Shown piece after piece: positions 24,807 through 34,042 of a stretch of 64,000 nucleotides of DNA (position 1 is the stretch's first letter; the number at the start of each line of letters is the position of its first letter). Both the position numbers and the translations under genes were made by a program. Origin of the DNA: Laedolimicola ammoniilytica (GTDB lineage: Bacteria; Bacillota; Clostridia; Lachnospirales; Lachnospiraceae); NCBI RefSeq assembly GCF_025567165.1, contig NZ_JAOQKC010000006.1:124001-188000 (forward strand). Reading direction: 5' to 3'. Under the pieces are notes generated by a model that was given only the letters and a program-made list of their open reading frames with translations, did no database searches and was not told where the DNA came from.

Positions 24807-26588
24807 ATGGCATTTGACGGAATTACTGTATCCTGTCTTCGAAAGGAGCTGTCGGATAAACTGACCGGGGGACGCATCACCAAGATCGTCCAGTCCGAGG
24901 CCGACGAGCTTCTGCTTACCATAAAAAATAACGCGAATCAGTACCGGCTACTACTCTCCGCTTCGGCCAGTCTGCCGCTGGTCTACCTGACGGACAGAAA
25001 TAAGCCCGCGCCCATGACCGCGCCGGGCTTCTGTATGCTGCTTCGCAAGCACCTGGGCGGCGGGCGCATCGTGGCTGTGACCCAGCCTTCCCTGGAGCGC
25101 ATTCTCCATTTCCATATCGAGCATCTGGATGAAATGGGCGATCTCTGCCGCAAGACCCTCATCGTGGAGCTGATGGGCAAGCACAGCAACCTGATTTTCT
25201 GCAGGGAGGACGGCATGATCCTGGACAGCATCAAGCATGTGTCCCTGGCGGTCAGCTCCGTCCGTGAGGTGCTGCCGGGCCGGACTTACTTCATTCCCCA
25301 TACCCAGGACAAGCTGGATCCACTGACTGCCAATCCCGTGGAAATGGTTTCAGCTATCTGTCAAAAGCCGATGCCCCTCTCCAAGGCCATCTACACCACA
25401 TTGACAGGCTTTTCCCCGGTCATGGCTGAGGAACTCTGCCACCGGGCTTCTGTGGAATCTGCGCGGCCTGCGGGGGCTTTAGAGGCTCCGGAGCGGGAGA
25501 TGCTGGCGCATCAGCTGTTGCGGCTTATGGAGACGGTTCAGGCTGGTGATTTTAAGCCTCATATTTATTATAAAAATGCAGACTCCACCGCCGATACCGT
25601 ATTCCCACAGCCCGGGCAGAATCTGGATCCGGCAGAGTTCTCCGCAGTTCCGCTGACCATGTACGGGGATCTGACCGACCAGGCTTTCGACTCCATTTCC
25701 GCCCTGCTGGAAAGCTACTATGCTTCAAAGAATACCCTGACCCGCATCCGCCAGAAGTCCTCGGATCTCCGGCGCATCGTGCAGACGGCCCTGGAGCGAA
25801 GCCGTAAGAAATACGATCTGCAGAGCCGACAGCTGGCCGATACAGAAAAGCGGGAGAAGTATCAGATCTGGGGAGAACTGATTCACACCTACGGTTATGG
25901 CGTACCGGAAGGCGCAAAGTCCATGCAGGCTCTGAATTATTACACCAATGAAGAGGTTACGATTCCTCTCGATCCGACCCTCTCTGCTCAGGAGAACGCG
26001 AAAAAATATTTTGACAAATATGGCAAGCTCAAGCGGACCTTCGAGGCTGTAACCACCCTGCTGACTGAAACCAGGGCTGAAGTCGAACATCTGGAATCCG
26101 TGCAGACGGCCCTGGATATGGCTCTCTCCGAGGAGGATCTGGTGCAGATCAAGGAGGAGCTGGTGGAATCCGGCTATATCCGCCGGAAGGGTGGTGGCAA
26201 AAAGGTGAAGATCACTTCCAAACCCTATCACTATCTCTCCAGCGACGGCTTTGATATCTATGTGGGAAAAAATAATTATCAGAACGACGAGCTGACCTTC
26301 CAGTTTGCCACCGGAAATGACTGGTGGTTCCACGCCAAGGGCGCGCCCGGCTCCCATGTCATCGTGAAGACGAATGGGCAGGAGCTTCCGGACCGCACCT
26401 TTGAGGAAGCCGGAAAGCTGGCTGCTTACTACTCCAAAAACCGGGGCGGCGACAAGGTAGAGATCGACTATGTCCAGAAGAAGCAGGTGAAGAAACCCGG
26501 TGGCGCGAAACCCGGTTTCGTGGTGTATTATACCAATTATTCCCTGATGATCGATTCGGATATCTCCGGCATCCGGCAGGTGGATTAG
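24807..26588 (+). CDS. rqcH: RqcH/NFACT-family ribosome quality control protein
   Basis: 593 residues. NFACT-N (about 1-280), helix-hairpin-helix and coiled-coil region (about 280-450), and NFACT-R (about 465-570; SSDGFDIYVGKNNYQND and DWWFHAKGAPGSHVIV) are in the standard order. In B. subtilis RqcH binds stalled 50S-peptidyl-tRNA complexes and directs Ala-tail addition for degradation. Older annotation calls it a fibronectin-binding protein. AAGGAGG precedes the ATG. It is a single-gene unit with its own promoter and a strong terminator. Confidence 0.93.
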   Translation: MAFDGITVSCLRKELSDKLTGGRITKIVQSEADELLLTIKNNANQYRLLLSASASLPLVYLTDRNKPAPMTAPGFCMLLRKHLGGGRIVAVTQPSLERILHFHIEHLDEMGDLCRKTLIVELMGKHSNLIFCREDGMILDSIKHVSLAVSSVREVLPGRTYFIPHTQDKLDPLTANPVEMVSAICQKPMPLSKAIYTTLTGFSPVMAEELCHRASVESARPAGALEAPEREMLAHQLLRLMETVQAGDFKPHIYYKNADSTADTVFPQPGQNLDPAEFSAVPLTMYGDLTDQAFDSISALLESYYASKNTLTRIRQKSSDLRRIVQTALERSRKKYDLQSRQLADTEKREKYQIWGELIHTYGYGVPEGAKSMQALNYYTNEEVTIPLDPTLSAQENAKKYFDKYGKLKRTFEAVTTLLTETRAEVEHLESVQTALDMALSEEDLVQIKEELVESGYIRRKGGGKKVKITSKPYHYLSSDGFDIYVGKNNYQNDELTFQFATGNDWWFHAKGAPGSHVIVKTNGQELPDRTFEEAGKLAAYYSKNRGGDKVEIDYVQKKQVKKPGGAKPGFVVYYTNYSLMIDSDISGIRQVD

Positions 26589-26607
26589 GTTTTCGGAGGG
26601 CTGAGTC

Positions 26608-26648
26608 AAAAAAGTCCGGCAGATGGTGACATCTGCCGGACTTTTTTT
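26608..26648. terminator. Bidirectional terminator between rqcH and the PLC-like gene
   Basis: AAAAAAGTCCGGCAGATG (26608-26625) is perfectly complementary to the arm at 26630-26647 across a GTGA loop. A and T runs on the two sides fit use by both convergent genes. Confidence 0.9.
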
Positions 26649-26671
26649 GTTTTCTCATTTTTCGCCTGCTC

Positions 26672-27268
26672 TTACGCGGGACACAGCCGTCTCTCGACTT
26701 CCTTTCCTGCTGCGATACTGACCAGATTCAGAATAGCCTGTACCACCTGGTGACATACGCGCACAATGTACTCGCAGTCCTCCTTCACCCCATGCTCAAT
26801 CTTCAAATAATCCTCATGGGCTTTTTTGATAAAGGTACAAACTGCCTCTGCCGTCTCAAACTTTTTTGTATCGATGCGGACCCGGAAGGCTTCCCCGCTC
26901 TTCACATATTCCCGAAGCCGGAACTTCAGTTCTTTCTCATAGATACAGTGATCTTTCAGATTGCCATCATAAATCTTATTATGTGGAAATGTGAAATAAT
27001 CCGCAATATAATGAATGATTTCACCGAGACGCCGCATATAGGCGCGTCCGTTGTCCAGCATCAGATCTGAATCCTGTGACAGATTACAAATGCGCTCCCG
27101 AACCATGTCGAAGGTTCCTACGAATTCATGGCGCTGGGTCAGAAAGGACGGTTTACAGTCCGGGAGTATGCTTCCCAGATAGAACGCCTTCCGATGATGG
27201 TTCATGGTCGGAAAGTCCATGTCCTGCGCGATGTATCTGGCCAGTGAAATATGTGATTTTTTTCTCAT
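26672..27268 (-). CDS. Zinc-dependent phospholipase C-like protein
   Basis: 198 residues. The N-terminal KSHISLARYIA, then FYLGSILPDCKPSF, and GEIIHYIADYFTFPHN carry the His and Asp residues that bind zinc in the Zn-dependent phospholipase C family. There is no signal peptide, so it is probably intracellular and perhaps not a lipase; many clostridial members are uncharacterised. GGAGG lies six bases before the ATG. It has its own promoter and converges with rqcH. Confidence 0.78.
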   Translation of the reverse strand: MRKKSHISLARYIAQDMDFPTMNHHRKAFYLGSILPDCKPSFLTQRHEFVGTFDMVRERICNLSQDSDLMLDNGRAYMRRLGEIIHYIADYFTFPHNKIYDGNLKDHCIYEKELKFRLREYVKSGEAFRVRIDTKKFETAEAVCTFIKKAHEDYLKIEHGVKEDCEYIVRVCHQVVQAILNLVSIAAGKEVERRLCPA

Positions 27269-27336
27269 TTATTACCTCCATCCCCACGGTAAAATCCCGT
27301 TTACATAATATTCCCCTCATAAATGCTACCTGCTTT

Positions 27337-27365
27337 ATCATACTCCCATTTTTTCTGATTGTCCA
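27337..27365 (-). promoter_or_regulatory. Promoter of the PLC-like gene
   Basis: TGGACA (27360-27365... read as TGTCCA on the plus strand) and TATGAT (27337-27342) on the minus strand with a 17-base spacer, about 70 bases before the start. Confidence 0.6.
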
Positions 27366-27480
27366 TTCCTGACTTTTACAAGATTCCACATTTTTTACCC
27401 CCTCTTTTTGACTATTTTTGCTGTACTTTCCTTTTTTCCCTTTGCAAATGATGAACTTTTTATAAATTTCAGTGATTTCC

Positions 27481-27509
27481 TTGATTCACCGGAGGAAATT
27501 CAGTACACT
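27481..27509 (+). promoter_or_regulatory. Promoter of the TetR-type regulator gene
   Basis: TTGATT (27481-27486) and TACACT (27504-27509) are 17 bases apart. Transcription would start near 27516, which excludes the open frame's first ATG at 27513 and supports the one at 27543. Confidence 0.5.
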
Positions 27510-27542
27510 TAAATGAATGACACAGGATGGGATGGGATATTT

Positions 27543-28121
27543 ATGAAACATGAGATACAGAGTCTGGCTACAAAGCAGGCGTTGGCGGATTCCTTAAAGC
27601 AGCTTCTGGCGAAAAAATCATTTTCAAAGATTACGGTGACGGAGATTGTGGAGAACTGCGGGTTTAACCGCAAGACTTTTTATTATCACTTTGAGGATAT
27701 CTATTCGCTGCTGCGCTGGATGCTGGAACAGGATCTGCTGTCGGTGGTGGACAGCAATGAGCTGACGTCGGATCCGGAGAAAGTGATCCGGTTTGCCCTG
27801 CATTATATTAAACAGAACCGGCAGCTTCTGACCTGTGTCATCAATGAACTGGGGCATGATGAGCTCCGGAATTTTCTCTATGATGATTTTTCCGCACCTA
27901 TCCGGCTGGTAATTCAGAAAGCCGAAACCGAGACCGGACGAACGCTTGACGACGCTTACCGGGAGCATCTGACTTCCTTTTATACCAGCGGTATGACGGG
28001 GATGATTGTACGGGTGCTGCTTCGGAAGATTCCTTCGGAGGAGGAGTTTATCGAGGATATGATTACGACGTTTCATGTGTCGCTGGCGGCGCTGGTGCAG
28101 GCGCGGGGACGCAGGATATAA
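27543..28121 (+). CDS. TetR/AcrR-family transcriptional regulator
   Basis: About 192 residues. The N-terminal helix-turn-helix is clear (SFSKITVTEIVENCGFNRKT, then FYYHFEDIYSLL). The C-terminal domain resembles the DhaS/TetR_C_8 type, with a helix YTSGMTGMIVRVLL. Ligand and targets are unknown; no obvious effector operon is adjacent, so it may act elsewhere or on itself. A GGGAT-type site precedes the ATG at 27543. It is convergent with polC, with a long palindromic element and a terminator between. Confidence 0.85.
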   Translation: MKHEIQSLATKQALADSLKQLLAKKSFSKITVTEIVENCGFNRKTFYYHFEDIYSLLRWMLEQDLLSVVDSNELTSDPEKVIRFALHYIKQNRQLLTCVINELGHDELRNFLYDDFSAPIRLVIQKAETETGRTLDDAYREHLTSFYTSGMTGMIVRVLLRKIPSEEEFIEDMITTFHVSLAALVQARGRRI

Positions 28122-28136
28122 AATATAGTAACGGAC

Positions 28137-28327
28137 GGAAAGAGAGAATGCCTCCCTCGCTCTGAGACGCATTGATTTCCCTGATTAGGTTCGCACGGCT
28201 TATTCGCCCCCGACCGCCAAACTCGGCCTTCGGCCTCAGACAGTGGCTCCTTCGGGGGCTGCCTAGCGCAAACGAATCCTCGGGAAATCAAGCTAACCTC
28301 AGATCAAGGGAGGCATTCTCTCTTTCC
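28137..28327. repeat. 191-bp long imperfect palindrome (family A, copy 1)
   Basis: Outer arms of 30 bases (28137-28166 and 28298-28327) pair at 27 positions. Inside, TTGATTTCCC pairs again with GGGAAATCAA, GCCCCCGA (28206-28213) pairs with TCGGGGGC (28252-28259), and GGCC-TTC-GGCC forms a small hairpin (28225-28235). The core ACGCATTGATTTCCC (28167-28181) recurs with one mismatch in the palindrome at 39534-39600. It lies between convergent genes and codes for nothing obvious. Confidence 0.82.
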
Positions 28328-28334
28328 TGACTTT

Positions 28335-28362
28335 GCAGGATGGGTATTTTATCCTGCGTTTT
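28335..28362 (+). terminator. Terminator after the TetR gene and palindrome
   Basis: GCAGGAT (28335-28341) and ATCCTGC (28351-28357) form a 7-bp stem with a 9-base loop, followed by GTTTTATT. It is suited to plus-strand transcription. Confidence 0.6.
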
Positions 28363-28397
28363 ATTATATCGGTTGTCTAAGACGGTACGTTTTTACA

Positions 28398-31300
28398 CTA
28401 TGATACATAATCAAACAGCGACAACTGATTGGACTCCGGCAGGTCGCCGAGTAATCCCAAATCTCCCATGAAGTCAATCACAGTTTTTGAGAGCTTACTT
28501 CTGGTCCGCAGGTCGTCCCGGGACAGGAAGGGGCCGTCCTTGGCAGCGGCTTCCAGCTGATCGGCTGCCTTGTCACCCAGGCCCTCGATGGTACTTAGGG
28601 CCGGCATCAGTTTGCCGTCGATGATCTGGAAACGATGGGCCTTCGCCCGGTAGATGTCGATGGGCCAGAATTCGAAGCCTCTGGCGTACATCTCCTGGAC
28701 GATGTGCATGTCCTTCATGCTGTCCTGCTCCTTCTTGGACAGAGAATCACTCCGGCGCTTATAATCCGACATAAAATAAGCCAGACGCTCTTTTCCCTGA
28801 CACATAAGCTCATAGCTGAATGCCGAAGCACGGATACTGAAATAGGCCGCGTAATAGGCCAGCGGATAATTGATCTTGCAGTAGGCGATTCGCCAGGCCA
28901 TCATAACGTAGGCCGCCGCATGGGCCTTCGGGAACATGTATTTAATCATTTTACAGGACTCGATATACCAGTCTTCCACGCCCTCGGCCTTCATGGCCTC
29001 GATCCATTCGGGCTTCAGTCCCTTTCCCTTTCGTACACTCTCCATAATCGTAAAGGACAGGCTGGGTTCCACGCCCTGATGAATCAGGTACAGCATAATA
29101 TCGTCCCGGGTACAGATAGCCGTGGAAATGGTGGCCTTGCCTTCCTTGATAAAGCGCTGGGCGTTGTTCAGCCACACATCGGTACCATGGGACAGTCCCG
29201 AGATCCGGATCAGGTCCGAGAAGGACTGAGGCTTGGCGTCGCACACCATCTGGATTACGAAGTCGGTGCCGAACTCGGGAATGCCAAGGCATCCCAGGGG
29301 GCAGCCGTCGATATCCTCCGGCTTGATTCCCAGAGCCTCTGTATTCTTAAACAAAGACATGACGTCCTGGTCATCCAGTGGAATGGTCTTCGCATCCAGG
29401 CCGGTCAGGTCCTCCAGCATACGAATCATGGTCGGATCATCGTGTCCCAGAATGTCCAGCTTCAACAGGTTGTGGTCGATGGAGTGATAGTCAAAATGGG
29501 TGGTAATGATGTCCGTGGTCATATCGTTGGCAGGATGCTGAATGGGCGTAAAGGAATGGATTTCCTCCCCGTGGGGCAGTACGACAATTCCACCCGGGTG
29601 CTGGCCCGTCGAGCGGCGCACGCCCACGCAGCCCTGCACGATACGGTCAATCTCACAGTTCCGCTTGTGCTGGCCCCGCTCCTCATAATAATTCTTCACA
29701 TAACCGAAGGCCGTCTTGTCCGCCAGGGTTCCGATGGTCCCCGCCCGGAAGGTCTGACCCGTACCGAAGATAACCTCCGTATATTTGTGGGCCTTGGACT
29801 GATAATCGCCGGAGAAGTTCAGGTCGATATCCGGCTCCTTATCTCCCTTAAAGCCCAGGAATGTCTCGAAGGGAATATCGAAGCCCTCCTTCTTCAGGGG
29901 GCCTCCACAGACCGGACAGGCCTTATCCGGCATATCGCAGCCGGCTGCACCCGCGTATTTGCGCACTTCTTCCGACTCGAAATCGCTGTAATGGCAGGCC
30001 GGACAGTAATAGTGGGGCGGCAGCGGATTGACCTCTGTGATTCCGGCCATGGTGGCCACGAAGGAGGAACCTACGGATCCTCGGGATCCCACCAGATAGC
30101 CGTCCGCGTTGGACTTCCACACCAGCTTCTGGGCGATGATATACATAACCGCGAATCCATTGGAAATGATGGAGTGCAGCTCTTTCTCCAGACGCTCCGT
30201 TACCACCTGGGGCAGCTCCCCGCCATAGATGGAATGGGCTTTCTCGTAACAGATGTCACGGAGCGTCTGATCCGAATTCTCGATAACCGGCGGACACTTA
30301 TCCGGGCGCACCGGGGAAATCCGTTCGATCATATCCGCAATCTTATTTGTGTTAGTGATGACTACCTCTTCTGCTTTATCGCTTCCGAGATATTCAAATT
30401 CCGCCAGCATTTCCTCGGTAGTCCGAAGATACAGCGGCGCCTGATCGTCCGCGTCCTTGAAGCCCTTTCCGGCCATGATAATCCGGCGGTAGACCTCGTC
30501 CTCCGGGTTCAGGAAATGCACGTCGCAGGTGGCCACCACAGGCTTGTGAAACTGCTCTCCCAGAGACACGATCTTCTTATTCAGACGGATCAGATCGTCC
30601 TTCAACTCGAAGGTGGGCCGTTCTCCCCGCAGCATAAATTCGTTATTGCCCAGAGGCTGAATCTCCAGGTAGTCGTAGAAGTTCACCAGTCTCGCAATCT
30701 CCTCATCAGGGGCAGACCGCACCAGCGCCTGATAGAGCTCTCCGGCCTCGCAGGCGGAGCCTACGATCAATCCCTCCCGGTGCTTCTGGAGCACGCTTTT
30801 GGGGATTCTCGGCACCCGGGCAAAATAATCCATATGAGACCAGGATACCATCCGGTACAGATTCACTCGGCCAATCTCATTTTTCGCCAGAATAATCACA
30901 TGGTGGGAGGGCAGCTTCTTAATGGCGTCCGCGTCCAGGGTACTCATCCGGTTGACGCCGTTCAGGTCGAAAATATCCCGCTCTTTCAGCATCTGCACAA
31001 ACTTCACGAAAATTTCCGCGGTACAGCCTGCGTCGTCCACGGCCCGATGATGATTTTCCAGAGACACATTCAGGGCTTTCGCCACTGTGTCCAGCTTGAA
31101 ACGGTTCAGCTGGGGCAGCAGAATCCGGGCCAGCGCCACCGTATCCACCACGGTGAACTCGCAGGGCAGGCCCTGGCGCTCGCTGTTTTTGCGGATGAAG
31201 CTCATATCGAAGCCCGCATTGTGGGCCACCATGACCGCGCCCTTGCAGAAATCCAGGAATTTCGGCAGGATTTCCTCGATGGTGGGCTCGTTCATGACCA

Positions 31301-32921
31301 TCTCATCGTTGATGCCGGTCAACTTCTCAATCTCGAAGGGAATCGGGGTCTGGGGATTCACGAATACACTGAATTTGTCCGTGATCTCACCCTGTTCCAC
31401 CCGCACGGCTCCGATCTCAATGATCCGGTCATTTTCCGCGGAAAAGCCGGTGGTCTCAATGTCAAAGACCACATAGGCGTCGTCCAGGCTTTGTCCGGCC
31501 GCGTCGGTGACGATATCCTTCAGGTCGTCGACCAGATAGCCCTCCACGCCGTAAATGACCTTGAAATTATCGCCCTTTTCCAGGCTGTGGCTGGCTGCAG
31601 GGTAAGCCTGTACCACGCCGTGATCCGTCACCGCAATAGCCTTATGTCCCCAGGATTTCGCCCGCTTGATAATGTCCTCCACTTCAGAGACACCGTCCAT
31701 ATCACTCATCTTCGTATGACAATGAAGCTCCACCCGTTTCAGCTCACTGTTGTCTACCCGAGGCGTCCGGAAATCCGAAGATTTTTTAATTCCCACCACG
31801 GAGCTGATGGTCAGCTCGTTGTCAAAACGGTCCATGGCGGTAAGACCCTTCAGCTTGATGAAGGCTCCCTTTTTCAACTTCTCCCGGAAGGCTTCCATTT
31901 CGTCATTTTTCTCGAAGATTTTGATACGGATGGTGTCCGTGTAATCGGTCACCGTGATAGTTACAATGGTCTTCTCGCCGCGGATCTCCCGCTCGTCCCA
32001 GCCGGTCACCTGGCCGTGGATGACCACCTCGCCCATTTCTCCAATGACCTGCACCAGATCGATGAGCTCGCTGTCGTCAAAATCACGACCGTAAAGCACG
32101 TCAGGATTGTTGCTGGCGCCACGGCTTCGGAAACCACCGCCGGAACGCAGGGTCTTGCCGTAGGCGTACTCGCTTTTGCCGAAATTGCCAAAGTTCTTCT
32201 TGCCGCCTGTGGATGCAGCCGCAGGCTTCTTCTCCGTTTTCATGCCGCCGGAGCTGCCGACGTCTCCTGCTGCCGTACTGTTTCCGCCCGCGCGTTCCGC
32301 GTTCTCTGCACTCTCCGCAGCGTCTGCCGCCTGCTTGGCCGCCCACATGGCCGCGTTCAGGGCCTCCGCCTGCTTCTCCACGTCCGCACGGCCGCTGCGC
32401 TTCTTCTTTTCTTCCTTTTTATCCACAAACTCCACCTGGATTTTCACATCCAATCCACATCGTTCCGTGAAAATCTTATACAGAATGCGGATAAGTTCAT
32501 CGGCCGCGTCCTCACCCAGAGTGGTCTTCGCAAGTTCCATTTTCAGGATATTGGCTTCCGGAAACTCGATCTTCGCCCCCCGGAACAGGTTGTACTCCAG
32601 CATGCTGTAATGGCGCAGTTCAAAGAGAATGCTGTCCTTATAGAGCTCCATCAGCTTTTCCGGGTTGTACTGCCCCGACAGCTCATAGCGCTCCAGAATC
32701 CTGACTGTGATATCCGACGCCCCGAAGAGCTGCTTTTTTAAAGTCTTTTCAAGCTGAAAAAGCTGCTCCTTATGGATCAGCTTTCCGCTCACAAGATATA
32801 CTCTTATGAAATTTTTTGCCCGGTTGGAGGTGACCTTTTCCACCTTCACCTGCTCCAGCAGATCCTGAAGCCCCTGCTCCACATGGAGCGGCGGAAAGAC
32901 CTCCGCGAACATTTTTGTCAT
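28398..32921 (-). CDS. polC: DNA polymerase III alpha subunit, PolC type
   Basis: About 1507 residues, the replicative polymerase of low-GC Gram-positives. Order seen: N-terminal domain; an Ala-rich low-complexity linker (about 190-275); OB domain; PHP domain (LHCHTKMSDMDG near 400); DEDD 3'-5' proofreading exonuclease (VFDIETTGF near 488) inserted in PHP; zinc finger (CPACHYSD and CPVCGG near 975-1010); and polymerase palm (DKEPDIDLNFSGDYQ; HPGGIVVLP). The ATG at 32919-32921 follows GAGAGGG by five bases; a GTG 15 codons upstream lacks a site. It ends the ftsW-ispG-polC run. A very long open frame on the opposite strand is an artefact of codon bias. Confidence 0.97.
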   Translation of the reverse strand: MTKMFAEVFPPLHVEQGLQDLLEQVKVEKVTSNRAKNFIRVYLVSGKLIHKEQLFQLEKTLKKQLFGASDITVRILERYELSGQYNPEKLMELYKDSILFELRHYSMLEYNLFRGAKIEFPEANILKMELAKTTLGEDAADELIRILYKIFTERCGLDVKIQVEFVDKKEEKKKRSGRADVEKQAEALNAAMWAAKQAADAAESAENAERAGGNSTAAGDVGSSGGMKTEKKPAAASTGGKKNFGNFGKSEYAYGKTLRSGGGFRSRGASNNPDVLYGRDFDDSELIDLVQVIGEMGEVVIHGQVTGWDEREIRGEKTIVTITVTDYTDTIRIKIFEKNDEMEAFREKLKKGAFIKLKGLTAMDRFDNELTISSVVGIKKSSDFRTPRVDNSELKRVELHCHTKMSDMDGVSEVEDIIKRAKSWGHKAIAVTDHGVVQAYPAASHSLEKGDNFKVIYGVEGYLVDDLKDIVTDAAGQSLDDAYVVFDIETTGFSAENDRIIEIGAVRVEQGEITDKFSVFVNPQTPIPFEIEKLTGINDEMVMNEPTIEEILPKFLDFCKGAVMVAHNAGFDMSFIRKNSERQGLPCEFTVVDTVALARILLPQLNRFKLDTVAKALNVSLENHHRAVDDAGCTAEIFVKFVQMLKERDIFDLNGVNRMSTLDADAIKKLPSHHVIILAKNEIGRVNLYRMVSWSHMDYFARVPRIPKSVLQKHREGLIVGSACEAGELYQALVRSAPDEEIARLVNFYDYLEIQPLGNNEFMLRGERPTFELKDDLIRLNKKIVSLGEQFHKPVVATCDVHFLNPEDEVYRRIIMAGKGFKDADDQAPLYLRTTEEMLAEFEYLGSDKAEEVVITNTNKIADMIERISPVRPDKCPPVIENSDQTLRDICYEKAHSIYGGELPQVVTERLEKELHSIISNGFAVMYIIAQKLVWKSNADGYLVGSRGSVGSSFVATMAGITEVNPLPPHYYCPACHYSDFESEEVRKYAGAAGCDMPDKACPVCGGPLKKEGFDIPFETFLGFKGDKEPDIDLNFSGDYQSKAHKYTEVIFGTGQTFRAGTIGTLADKTAFGYVKNYYEERGQHKRNCEIDRIVQGCVGVRRSTGQHPGGIVVLPHGEEIHSFTPIQHPANDMTTDIITTHFDYHSIDHNLLKLDILGHDDPTMIRMLEDLTGLDAKTIPLDDQDVMSLFKNTEALGIKPEDIDGCPLGCLGIPEFGTDFVIQMVCDAKPQSFSDLIRISGLSHGTDVWLNNAQRFIKEGKATISTAICTRDDIMLYLIHQGVEPSLSFTIMESVRKGKGLKPEWIEAMKAEGVEDWYIESCKMIKYMFPKAHAAAYVMMAWRIAYCKINYPLAYYAAYFSIRASAFSYELMCQGKERLAYFMSDYKRRSDSLSKKEQDSMKDMHIVQEMYARGFEFWPIDIYRAKAHRFQIIDGKLMPALSTIEGLGDKAADQLEAAAKDGPFLSRDDLRTRSKLSKTVIDFMGDLGLLGDLPESNQLSLFDYVS

Positions 32922-32983
32922 TCTATCCCTCTCTATCTCATTCTCATCTGTCACAGGCTTGCGCACTGTCTGCGTTTCTGAGC

Positions 32984-34042
32984 TCAGTTCTCGTTCCAGT
33001 GCAGCAGTTCCTCGCGCAATGCTCCCAGAAGCTCGCTCTCCGGCATCCGCTGTACGATCTCACCCTTCTTAATCAGCATGCCGGTGCCCTTGCCGCCCGC
33101 GATTCCGATGTCAGCTTCTTTCGCCTCGCCCGGTCCATTTACCACGCAGCCCATAACTGCCACCTTGATATCATTAAGCGGAATATCCTCTACCATGCGC
33201 TCCACCTGGTTAGCCAGGCCGATGAGGTCGATCTGGGTTCTGCCGCAGGTAGGACAGGATACGACCTCAATACCGCCCTTGCGGAGCCCCAGGGTCTTCA
33301 GAATGCGCTTTGCGGAGCGAATCTCCTCCAGCGGATCTCCGGTCAGGGACACACGGATGGTGTCGCCGATGCCCTGATACAGGATGATGCCCAGTCCCAC
33401 TGCGGACTTGATATTGCCGGAATACAGGGTACCGGACTCGGTGATGCCCACATGAAGCGGGTAATTGGTCTTCGTGGCAATCAGCTCATGGGCCCTGGCG
33501 CACATCATGACGTCGGAGGACTTGATGCTGATGACCAGGTTGTCATAACCCATGTCTTCGATGAGGTGTACCTTATCCAGGGCGCTCTCCACGATACCCT
33601 CTGCGGTGACGCCGTGGTATTTTTCCACCAGTTCTTTTTCCAGGGAACCGCTGTTGACGCCCACGCGGATGGGGATGTTACGCTCCTTCGCAGCGTCTAC
33701 TACGGCCTGTACACGTTCCCGGCTTCCGATATTGCCCGGGTTGATGCGGATCTTGTCCGCGCCGTGCTCGATGGCCGCCAGGGCCAGCTTATAATCAAAA
33801 TGAATGTCCGCCACCAGCGGAATCGTAATCTGCTTCTTAATCTCGCCGAGGGCCTCCGCCGCCTCCATGGTCGGAACCGCGCAGCGGATAATGTCGCAGC
33901 CCGCCGCCGTCAGCGCCTGAATCTGGGCCACGGTAGCCTCCACATCCTCTGTCTTTGTATTGGTCATGGACTGGATCAGGATCGGATTGCCTCCTCCGAT
34001 GACCCGGTCGCCGATTTTAATAACCTTCGTATGCTCTCTCAT
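32984..34042 (-). CDS. ispG: 4-hydroxy-3-methylbut-2-enyl diphosphate synthase (flavodoxin/ferredoxin)
   Basis: 352 residues, the compact bacterial form. It converts 2-C-methyl-erythritol 2,4-cyclodiphosphate to HMBPP in the MEP isoprenoid pathway using a [4Fe-4S] cluster. The TIM barrel carries PVVADIHFDY-like sequence (PLVADIHFDYKLA) and RINPGNIG. Cluster ligands are CPTC near residue 265 and C-VVNGPGE near 300. GGAGG is nine bases upstream. It overlaps ftsW by 26 bp and precedes polC, the order often seen with dxr and rseP in Clostridia. Confidence 0.96.
   Translation of the reverse strand: MREHTKVIKIGDRVIGGGNPILIQSMTNTKTEDVEATVAQIQALTAAGCDIIRCAVPTMEAAEALGEIKKQITIPLVADIHFDYKLALAAIEHGADKIRINPGNIGSRERVQAVVDAAKERNIPIRVGVNSGSLEKELVEKYHGVTAEGIVESALDKVHLIEDMGYDNLVISIKSSDVMMCARAHELIATKTNYPLHVGITESGTLYSGNIKSAVGLGIILYQGIGDTIRVSLTGDPLEEIRSAKRILKTLGLRKGGIEVVSCPTCGRTQIDLIGLANQVERMVEDIPLNDIKVAVMGCVVNGPGEAKEADIGIAGGKGTGMLIKKGEIVQRMPESELLGALREELLHWNEN

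Noticed and set aside
28635..32741. A 1368-codon open frame on the plus strand opposite polC
   Set aside because: It lies wholly antisense to an unmistakable PolC, shows no domain, and arises from the GC-biased third codon positions that suppress stops on the opposite strand.
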